Of a DNA stretch of 6,811 nucleotides, positions 1-5,154 are shown piece by piece. The stretch comes from Chitinophagales bacterium (GTDB lineage Bacteria > Bacteroidota > Bacteroidia > Chitinophagales > Chitinophagaceae): NCBI GenBank assembly GCA_015654495.1, contig JAATGW010000233.1, positions 1-6,811 of the forward strand, in the 5' to 3' direction. How positions within the stretch are numbered: position 1 is the stretch's first letter; every line of letters begins with the position of its first letter. The position numbers and the translations under genes were made by a program. The notes under the pieces were generated by a model. That model had not been told where the DNA came from, did no database searches, and saw only the letters and a program-made list of their open reading frames with translations.

Positions 1-10
1 ATCAAAAACA

Positions 11-57
11 GAGCCGTAGGCTCGATGATCTTCTAGCCACGGATTTCAATCCGTGGC
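11..57. repeat. REP-like element: two tandem palindromes
   Basis: Two hairpin-forming palindromes stand side by side. The first is GAGCC-GTA-GGCTC (11-23), a 5-bp stem with a 3-nt loop. The second pairs GCCACGGATT (36-45) with AATCCGTGGC (48-57), a perfect 10-bp inverted repeat around only two bases, so about 9 bp with a 4-nt loop when folded. A short spacer (24-35) separates them. No T-tract follows directly, so it is not a typical intrinsic terminator. Paired GC-rich palindromes between genes resemble REP elements mobilised by RAYT (IS200-like) transposases in Bacteroidota; this is inference, since only one copy is visible and no transposase is present. The element may continue upstream of the window. 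Confidence 0.6.
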
Positions 58-93
58 AATAGCGGGGCCGAAAGTTCAATCATTTTTTATATC

Positions 94-192
94 ATGGAAA
101 AAATCACAAATAGCATAGGCGAATTAAAATTATTTGGACATAAACAGCAGGCCCTAATTAGTTTTTACGAGGAGTTTGGAATGAGCCAATAA
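94..192 (+). CDS. Doubtful small ORF, 32 aa, unknown
   Basis: An ATG at 94 opens a 32-codon frame ending in TAA at 190-192. The peptide begins MEKITNSIGELKLFG and ends EEFGMSQ. Its composition is protein-like (charged, amphipathic, no low complexity), and the frame is open upstream only to the TAG at 34-36, inside the repeat element. No Shine-Dalgarno sequence precedes the ATG. It lies between the REP-like element and the regulator's promoter region. It could be a real small protein, the remnant tail of a gene disrupted upstream, or chance. I do not recognise a family and assign no function. Confidence 0.2.
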   Translation: MEKITNSIGELKLFGHKQQALISFYEEFGMSQ

Positions 193-220
193 AACTGCTC
201 ATTCAGGCCGGATTTTTCCG

Positions 221-280
221 TTGGTTTGTTTTGTCAAACACATTTGCAGATTATCGCAGTTTCACTTAAACAAAATCTGC
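221..280 (+). promoter_or_regulatory. Putative promoter/operator of the CarH-like regulator
   Basis: Several signals are stacked here. TTGGTTTG (221-228) matches the Bacteroidota -7 consensus TAnnTTTG except at its second base. Overlapping it is TTTGTTT-TGTC-AAACACA (225-241), an imperfect palindrome with 6 of 7 pairs. Downstream, CTTAAACAAA (265-274) is an exact copy of the right arm of the operator before the sigma factor gene (4628-4637). A separate perfect 7-bp inverted repeat, GCAGATT (246-252) with AATCTGC (274-280), encloses that copy and could be a second operator or a leader hairpin. No convincing -33 box is seen at the right spacing. The reading is autoregulation by the adjacent MerR protein. 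Boundaries and promoter assignment are inference. Confidence 0.45.
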
Positions 281-299
281 CCCTGCCTGTTATCCGGAT

Positions 300-1181
300 A
301 TGAATGCGTTTACAATAAAGGATCTGGAAAATCTGACAGGAATAAAGGCCCATACCATCCGTATATGGGAACAGCGCTATCACTTCCTCAAGCCTGGCCG
401 TACTCAGACCAATATCCGCTATTATACAAATGATGAGCTAAAGAAGATCCTGAACATTTCCCTCCTTAACAAATTCGGCTATAAGATTTCGCATATCGAC
501 CGGATGAGTGAAGAGGAAATCAACAATAAGATACTGCAGCTGAGTAATCTGCAGGCATTGCAGGAAAGGGTGATTCATGAACTCATTCAGGCAATGATCG
601 AAATGGACCTTGAACGTTTCGAAGATGCGCTTGACAATCATATCGGTTCCCGCGGAATAGAGAAAACGATACAACAGATCATTTTCCCTTTTATGGAAAG
701 AATCGGTGTGTTGTGGATGGCTGGGCATATTAATCCTGCTCAGGAACACCTTGTGTCAAATATTGTAAGACAGAAGATTCTTGTGGGTACAGATTCACTT
801 GTACCGGTACTGGACCAGAACAAATCAGGACTGCTGTTTTTGCCGGAAGGGGAGTACCATGAACTTGCCCTGTTGTATATGCAGTTTCTTTTTAAAAACA
901 GAGGTATCAGGGTGATTTATCTTGGTGCAAATATTCCGCTGGAGGATATAGCTTTTGTTGTTAAAATGAAAGCACCCGATTTCATGTACTCCCATATAAC
1001 CAGTACTGCAAATGGTTTCGGTTTCGAGCGGTTTATTTCGCAGGCTTCAAAAAAATTCGATCAGACTCCAATGATAATTTCAGGGCGGCTTGCAATGACC
1101 TATGAAAAAAGGTTGCCCGAAAAAATAATCTTCAGAAAATCACTGCCCGAAGTAATTGAATATGTAGCTACACTATTATGA
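300..1181 (+). CDS. carH: CarH/LitR-like MerR regulator with B12-binding domain
   Basis: A 293-aa cytoplasmic transcription factor, usual length for the CarH/LitR family. Residues 4-70 form a MerR winged helix-turn-helix (FTIKDLENLTGI, then HTIRIWEQRY and NIRYYTNDEL). Residues about 85-165 form the helical cobalamin-cap domain and about 175-293 the Rossmann-like B12-binding domain. The cap keeps W139-x9-E149-H150, the Wx9EH signature that in CarH covers the adenosyl group. The B12 domain has E185-Y-H187-E-L-A190 in place of DxHxxG, so the cobalt-ligand histidine is present, then S231-H-I and S261-G262 where SxL and GG are expected. CarH proteins bind DNA as tetramers with adenosylcobalamin in the dark, and light breaks the Co-C bond and releases them. 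The start at 300 gives the family's usual N-terminus; no Shine-Dalgarno is seen, and the palindrome TATCCGGATA (291-300) abuts it. It probably represses the sigma/crtI operon and itself. The symbol is given by family type, not by demonstrated orthology. Confidence 0.9.
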   Translation: MNAFTIKDLENLTGIKAHTIRIWEQRYHFLKPGRTQTNIRYYTNDELKKILNISLLNKFGYKISHIDRMSEEEINNKILQLSNLQALQERVIHELIQAMIEMDLERFEDALDNHIGSRGIEKTIQQIIFPFMERIGVLWMAGHINPAQEHLVSNIVRQKILVGTDSLVPVLDQNKSGLLFLPEGEYHELALLYMQFLFKNRGIRVIYLGANIPLEDIAFVVKMKAPDFMYSHITSTANGFGFERFISQASKKFDQTPMIISGRLAMTYEKRLPEKIIFRKSLPEVIEYVATLL

Positions 1182-1199
1182 GAAAATCTATTTCATAAT
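1175..1199. terminator. Weak AT-rich hairpin between convergent genes
   Basis: ATTATGA (1175-1181) pairs with TCATAAT (1193-1199), and the stem extends inward by one G-U and one A-T pair. It spans the stop codon of the CarH-like gene and the short gap before the convergent glycosyltransferase ends at 1202. The position suits a shared bidirectional terminator. However, the stem is AT-rich and no U-tract follows on either strand, so its strength is doubtful. Confidence 0.3.
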
Positions 1200-1201
1200 T
1201 A

Positions 1202-2677
1202 TCAATTCTGCACAGTTTTCTTATTTCTGTAAATAATAAAACTTCCAAATGTAGTATCACGTAAAAAATATTCTTTGAGATTCGCTCCATAAAAATCGCC
1301 GAGTGAGTCCGTAGTCACCAGGTATTTAATTTTACCGGCATTAAGATTTGAAGTCAGGCTGGAATAATCATATACTTTTCGCGGATAATTTAACCGATGT
1401 ACGTCGGTAGGAAAGAATATAACCTTTTCCGGTAAGGAAAGGCTCACCCTCCTGCTTTTTGAAATATAATATTCAGAGGCCAGGTTATTATTGAGGAATG
1501 TGACAATGTTTTTTACTTCATTTAACTGTGCGGCAGGAATAGACCTCTGGTCTTTTAAAATATGATAGTAATAACGATAATGAAATAAGGCGATACCAGT
1601 AGTATAAATCAGTAACAGTGCAAGTATTGTCTTTTGCGACTTCTTATAAATATATTGGCACAAATATGCAATTATAAAAAGGAGATAAAGTAGAAATTCG
1701 TTGAAATAATTTATCCCAGATCCGATTTTTACTGCAGTAACGAAGGAATATATCAGATTCACAATTGCACAAAAAATAAGAAAAGAAAAAAATTGTTGTT
1801 GGGGGGAGACTTTTATTTCCTTCCATTTCTTTCCTATCAGATAACTTACTCCAAGTATAAGTACTGAAAAATAAAGAAAGAAATAATGGTAAACCCTTCC
1901 GATTGCAAATTGGATATTATAGCCGTTATTGACACCATCAATTATGTTCTTCTTTGCGAAAGTCAGATCGTATCCTGCAAAATACAAAAGCATCAGCGTA
2001 GCCAGGAAAGTCAGTAAAAATCCGATGCTCAGGTATATCACTCCTTTCCAATCCTTCCTGATCAGGAAATACAAACCGATTATAAAGATGTTAGAGTTTA
2101 TTTTCGCCGCAATGCTTAATGCAAGAAGCAGCCCGATAAGAACAGCTTTTTTACGATCAGGAAATAAAAAATAGTTATAGCATGTATATATCGTTGCTGC
2201 CAGAAAGAATACGACTAACACGTCCGGTCGGGAAATGGAATACCAGGGGAATGTCAATACTATAAACGTGGAAGCAAAAAGTGCACTTGCAGATCTGGAC
2301 ATCCCATTTCTTTTTTCTAAGTGCCGGTACAGAATAACGATTGTTGCCAGGAGAAAGAAAGTGGAAATAATCCTCAAAAAAGTCCAGACTTTTTGGTAAG
2401 ACCAGTCATGCGCACCCAGTGAAGTAAGGAGAAAATCATTGATAACATAATACAGCGGTGAGTACTGGTTTACACCATATGGAAGATCTTCGGGATTCGG
2501 ATAAAGGCTGTTATTGTTCTCCAGAATAAGCTCAATGCCATATAATACATTCGATTCAACTCCCCTGACCTCACCTTTTGAAATCCAGGCCAGATAAATC
2601 AGAAACAGGATTACTCCCAGAACGATTGTATAGGCTATGAAAATAAAATCCGGAACTAGTTGCTTGATTTTTGCCAT
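1202..2677 (-). CDS. GT-C-type integral membrane glycosyltransferase (GT39/ArnT-like)
   Basis: A 491-aa multi-pass membrane protein with roughly ten or eleven hydrophobic helices, the first at residues 10-31 and the last near 348-366, then a soluble C-terminal part (about 385-491). The first extracytoplasmic loop (about 32-96) holds an acidic residue, E41 in GVESNVLYG, where GT-C enzymes carry their catalytic Asp/Glu, and then YSPLYY (72-77). SRPDVL (149-154) matches a motif common in this superfamily. Such enzymes transfer a sugar from a polyprenyl-phosphate donor to lipid, glycan or protein on the periplasmic face; donor and acceptor cannot be read here. It is the last gene of a three-gene unit: its ATG (2675-2677) lies inside the methyltransferase gene, a 22-nt overlap suggesting translational coupling. 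The upstream GT2 enzyme could supply its lipid-linked donor (inference). It could equally be an uncharacterised relative outside GT39. Confidence 0.75.
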   Translation of the reverse strand: MAKIKQLVPDFIFIAYTIVLGVILFLIYLAWISKGEVRGVESNVLYGIELILENNNSLYPNPEDLPYGVNQYSPLYYVINDFLLTSLGAHDWSYQKVWTFLRIISTFFLLATIVILYRHLEKRNGMSRSASALFASTFIVLTFPWYSISRPDVLVVFFLAATIYTCYNYFLFPDRKKAVLIGLLLALSIAAKINSNIFIIGLYFLIRKDWKGVIYLSIGFLLTFLATLMLLYFAGYDLTFAKKNIIDGVNNGYNIQFAIGRVYHYFFLYFSVLILGVSYLIGKKWKEIKVSPQQQFFSFLIFCAIVNLIYSFVTAVKIGSGINYFNEFLLYLLFIIAYLCQYIYKKSQKTILALLLIYTTGIALFHYRYYYHILKDQRSIPAAQLNEVKNIVTFLNNNLASEYYISKSRRVSLSLPEKVIFFPTDVHRLNYPRKVYDYSSLTSNLNAGKIKYLVTTDSLGDFYGANLKEYFLRDTTFGSFIIYRNKKTVQN

Positions 2678-3369
2678 ATACCGATCAGAGATTTGCCATT
2701 TGAGTGCAGAATAATTTTATCACTCACTTTAGAAAGTGGTACAATAAGCCTGTCCCATTTTAATACCTGCTGTTTAGTAGGATAGGATTGCTTCAGGAAA
2801 TATTTATTAACCAGGGAGGCTAAAAGTCCTAAGGAATCAAGATAGAAAATCCTTCTGAGGTTCATATTGCCGCTTGCCACTTTACGAAGCATTTTTTTAT
2901 CGTAACGACGGAAATGCCCGATCGCTTTATCAAAAGGACTGAAAACATAATTGTGTGCGGGAACCAATACAATCAGGTGTCCATTGTCTTTCAGCAATGC
3001 TTCGGCTCTTGCAATCTCGCCCTTATCATCTTCAATATGTTCAATCACATCAATGTACATTATGGTATCAAATTTTTCTGCGGGATCCAGATCACTTGTG
3101 TAACAATTTTTTATGGTAAGGTTATTGTGGACAGGGCCAACATAATCCAGGATCTGACTAGCCAGCTTATTATCCGGTTCAATAGCGGTAAGGGAATTGA
3201 TATCAGAACATTCTTCAATGATCATTTTTGTATTTACACCCAAACCTGCACCAACCTCAAGCACTTTCCCATTTATATAGGACTTAACATGTTTGAGCCA
3301 ATAAGTTTTCCAGTTAACGGCTTCTTTAAACACATCCAGTTCCTGCCCGATATAATCAGAATTATTCAT
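2656..3369 (-). CDS. Class I SAM-dependent methyltransferase
   Basis: A 237-aa soluble protein with the class I methyltransferase fold (Methyltransf_11/23 type). Motif I is VLEVGAGLG (36-44), the SAM-binding glycine loop. AIEPD (62-66) gives the acidic residue expected to hold the SAM ribose. FDTIMYIDVIEHIEDD (100-115) covers strand 4 and the post-I region, and LIVLVPAHN (132-140) strand 5. A conserved-looking stretch follows, SPFDKAIGHFRRYDKK (144-159), which I associate with methyltransferases found beside polyprenyl-phosphate glycosyltransferases. The substrate is unknown; a sugar, lipid or quinone-like acceptor is possible. Its ATG (3367-3369) shares one base with the stop codon of the upstream GT2 gene (TAATG), and its end overlaps the downstream GT-C gene by 22 nt, so all three are probably translated from one mRNA. 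Confidence 0.85.
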   Translation of the reverse strand: MNNSDYIGQELDVFKEAVNWKTYWLKHVKSYINGKVLEVGAGLGVNTKMIIEECSDINSLTAIEPDNKLASQILDYVGPVHNNLTIKNCYTSDLDPAEKFDTIMYIDVIEHIEDDKGEIARAEALLKDNGHLIVLVPAHNYVFSPFDKAIGHFRRYDKKMLRKVASGNMNLRRIFYLDSLGLLASLVNKYFLKQSYPTKQQVLKWDRLIVPLSKVSDKIILHSNGKSLIGIWQKSSN

Positions 3370-4313
3370 TAGAATATTTTAGTATCTAAAATGATGTCTT
3401 TATAATATTTAACCGGAGGAACGGGATTCTGACTCCTGCTGCTCAGGTGCTGTAAGATTACCAGAAAGGTAAACAATGAAATAGTGACCAGGATATTTAC
3501 AATTATCGTAAAAACGGAAGAGGCCCAGCCTGGAATTGCAAGAGGAGTAAAATATCTTATATAAAGTATTACAGAAAGTGAACCCAGCACAAGTAAGAGT
3601 GCAAAAAAAGAAACTTTCAGAAACCTTACAATAATCACGTCGAGGTAAAGTGATAATGAACTCAGGCCGTGCACTATCAGGTTATTAAAATTCATTTTTG
3701 ATGTGCCGGAATAACGTTTACCCCTTCGCGTGGGGATTGACATGTATGGCATTTTTGATTTAATAATCGAAGCCGAATAGTGATTCCAGAAATCGGAATT
3801 ATGAATAATCCGTGGCAAAAGCCTGTTAGGTAAACAACTGAAATTGCCGAATCGGATATTCCTTCCTGTTAATCCCTGAAATAGCCACTTATACAGAACA
3901 TATAGAATCCGGAATTTTAATCCTTCTGATCTTTTGTGCCTTCCTGCAAAAACAATTTTTTTTGAAGAGTCATTTATTCCTGCATTCAATAGATTTTCAA
4001 TTTCTTCAGGCTGATCCTCACCATCGGAATCCATTACCACAGTAAAACCATTTTCAACTGCAGTTTGCGAGGTATAACAAAGCCCGATGATAATTGCACG
4101 TTGATGTCCGACATTAATTGCGAGGTCAAGAACAGTTAGTTTTATACGCTGAGGAATTGATTCACCTTTCTCAAATAAATCTGACGAACAATCATTTACG
4201 GCAATAACATTAACGAAATTAAACCGTCCGGAAAGTGCGGTATCAATTTTCTGCAAAAGGATTTTAAAGCTTTCCCAATCATTATAAACGGGCGTAACAA
4301 TTGTTAAATTCAT
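3369..4313 (-). CDS. GT2 polyprenyl-phosphate glycosyltransferase (GtrB/DPM-like)
   Basis: A 314-aa inner-membrane glycosyltransferase of family GT2. The GT-A catalytic domain occupies about residues 1-215: TIVTPVYND (4-12), AVNDCSSD (38-45), NVGHQRAIIIGL (67-78, matching the N-x-G-H-x-x-A-x-x-x-G block of the GtrB/ArnC group), the metal-binding D95-S-D97 in VVMDSDGEDQPEEI (92-105), and RRGKRYSGTSKM (196-207). Two hydrophobic helices follow, about 230-252 and 264-290, as in enzymes that move a sugar from a nucleotide donor to polyprenyl phosphate on the cytoplasmic face. The sugar cannot be told. It is the first gene of the minus-strand unit and transcribed away from the sigma gene; its stop overlaps the methyltransferase start by one base. 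No clear promoter was found upstream. CruG, a GT2 enzyme that glycosylates carotenoids, was considered but is not supported. Confidence 0.85.
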   Translation of the reverse strand: MNLTIVTPVYNDWESFKILLQKIDTALSGRFNFVNVIAVNDCSSDLFEKGESIPQRIKLTVLDLAINVGHQRAIIIGLCYTSQTAVENGFTVVMDSDGEDQPEEIENLLNAGINDSSKKIVFAGRHKRSEGLKFRILYVLYKWLFQGLTGRNIRFGNFSCLPNRLLPRIIHNSDFWNHYSASIIKSKMPYMSIPTRRGKRYSGTSKMNFNNLIVHGLSSLSLYLDVIIVRFLKVSFFALLLVLGSLSVILYIRYFTPLAIPGWASSVFTIIVNILVTISLFTFLVILQHLSSRSQNPVPPVKYYKDIILDTKIF

Positions 4314-4566
4314 TGAATTTTAAAAGCTTAGGAAAGTGTATGGTTTAACTGAATATCATCTTCACCAAAACCAAATTGCAAGATTTTATCGTAGATAAAA
4401 AATCAGCAAGTTAGGGAATTAATGATTAGTCAGATAAATGCCCTTCTTTAGCAAATGCAGAATGATTTTTTATTGGACCCCAGGCAACCCCGGGTCTGGT
4501 ATTTGCAGTTTTTATCGAAGTTCCCCGGTTCCTGTTTAACAGTACCCGGTGCTTCCAGGAATTTTT

Positions 4567-4582
4567 TTCTTCAGGAGAAGAA
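4567..4582. promoter_or_regulatory. Palindrome TTCTTC-AGGA-GAAGAA in the -33 region
   Basis: A perfect 6-bp inverted repeat with a 4-base spacer ends 16 bp before the putative -7 box at 4599. Its right arm therefore sits where a Bacteroidota -33 element (TTTG/TTG) would be, and no such element is present. It may be a protein-binding site that compensates for or blocks the missing -33 contact, or an accidental symmetry. No binding protein can be named. Confidence 0.3.
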
Positions 4583-4598
4583 TTTTTGGAAAGATTAC

Positions 4599-4637
4599 TA
4601 AGTTTGTTTAATTTACCATACCAATCGCTTAAACAAA
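4599..4637 (+). promoter_or_regulatory. Sigma/crtI operon -7 box fused to a MerR-type operator
   Basis: TAAGTTTG (4599-4606) matches the Bacteroidota -7 consensus TAnnTTTG at every defined position. Its last four bases are also the first four of TTTGTTTAA (4603-4611), which pairs perfectly with TTAAACAAA (4629-4637) across 17 bp. The operator ends 6 bp before the sigma ATG. A protein bound here would cover the promoter and the transcription start, which suits repression by the CarH-like MerR protein; the right arm plus one base (CTTAAACAAA) is repeated exactly upstream of that regulator's own gene. The symmetry and promoter match are seen; the identity of the bound protein is inferred. Confidence 0.65.
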
Positions 4638-4643
4638 GTGACC

Positions 4644-5144
4644 ATGTCTACCCTGGAATTTGATCAGATGCTATTGAAAAATGCCGATTTTCTGAAACCT
4701 TTCGCCATTACCCTTACTAAGGACCAGGAAACAGCAAAAGACCTGATGCAGGAAACCATGTACCGCGCGCTGGCAAACCAGGAAAAATACAGCGTAGGTA
4801 CAAATGTTCGCGCCTGGCTTTACACCATCATGCGGAACATCTTCATCAACAATTACCGCCGCAAAGCCAAACAGAATACTATTTTCGATAGTTCCTCTAA
4901 TGATTTTCTGCTGAATTATCAGCAGTCAACAACTCAGAATGACGCGGAAGCCAATCTTCGGGTCAAAGAGATTTATGCCGCTATTTATGAGCTCCCGCAG
5001 ATTTTCAGACAGCCCTTTATGTTGTATTTTGAAGGGTATAAATACAATGAAATTGCGGATGCTCTGGAAGAGCCTTTGGGAACCATTAAAAGCAGGATTC
5101 ATTTTGCCCGCCGTCTGTTGAAAGCGCATATAAGCAAATATTAA
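4644..5144 (+). CDS. ECF-family RNA polymerase sigma factor
   Basis: A 166-aa sigma-70-family protein of the short ECF kind with only regions 2 and 4. Region 2 spans about residues 14-78: DLMQETMYRAL (33-43) is the core-binding 2.1/2.2 part, and NVRAWLYTIMRNIFINNYRR (54-73) the -10 melting and recognition part. A linker (about 79-105) leads to region 4 (about 106-162), whose helix-turn-helix reads YNEIADALEEPLGTIKSRIH (134-153). A GTG at 4638 is in frame, but it follows directly on the operator's right arm, and the ATG at 4644 gives the natural family N-terminus, so 4644 is preferred. No Shine-Dalgarno is seen. No anti-sigma gene is adjacent in the window. crtI begins 10 bases after the stop, so the two are likely cotranscribed. 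The sigma probably drives carotenoid or photooxidative-stress genes, possibly including its own promoter (inference). Confidence 0.92.
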   Translation: MSTLEFDQMLLKNADFLKPFAITLTKDQETAKDLMQETMYRALANQEKYSVGTNVRAWLYTIMRNIFINNYRRKAKQNTIFDSSSNDFLLNYQQSTTQNDAEANLRVKEIYAAIYELPQIFRQPFMLYFEGYKYNEIADALEEPLGTIKSRIHFARRLLKAHISKY

Positions 5145-5154
5145 CTGCCAGTAC

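Larger units (their letters stand above)
4314..4643. other. Divergent intergenic region between GT2 and sigma genes
   Basis: 330 bases without a convincing gene, separating the divergent GT2 (-) and sigma (+) genes. From left to right it holds a bulged AT-rich hairpin (TTTTATC 4384-4390, GTA loop, GATAAAA 4394-4400), the inverted pair GCAAAT (4451-4456)/ATTTGC (4501-4506), and a CCCGG-rich stretch (about 4475-4555) with several overlapping short inverted repeats such as GACCC/GGGTC. The palindrome TTCTTC-AGGA-GAAGAA (4567-4582) and the promoter/operator at 4599-4637 follow. GTTTAA hexamers at 4343-4348 and 4534-4539 may be further half-sites or chance. No leftward promoter for the GT2 gene matching TAnnTTTG could be identified. 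Confidence 0.6.

Noticed and set aside
36..57. Palindrome looking like a CRISPR repeat or intrinsic terminator
   Set aside because: Only one copy, no spacers, and no T-tract directly after either arm; a REP-like element fits better.
221..433. 70-aa ORF overlapping the start of the regulator gene
   Set aside because: It runs in another frame across the promoter and the MerR helix-turn-helix coding region and shows no protein-family features.
438..749. 103-aa minus-strand ORF within the regulator gene
   Set aside because: Shadow of the MerR/B12 coding sequence; no independent start signal or domain.
2914..3372. 152-aa plus-strand ORF antisense to the methyltransferase
   Set aside because: It is the shadow of a gene with clear SAM-binding motifs; the antisense translation has no recognisable domain.
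3369..4313. GT2 gene as the carotenoid glycosyltransferase CruG, making the cassette part of carotenoid tailoring
   Set aside because: The N-x-G-H block and two C-terminal helices fit polyprenyl-phosphate sugar synthases of the GtrB/DPM type; strand and coupling place it with the GT-C gene, not with crt genes.
4638..4643. GTG at 4638 as the sigma factor start
   Set aside because: It would put the start directly against the operator arm and adds only two residues; the ATG at 4644 gives the normal N-terminus.
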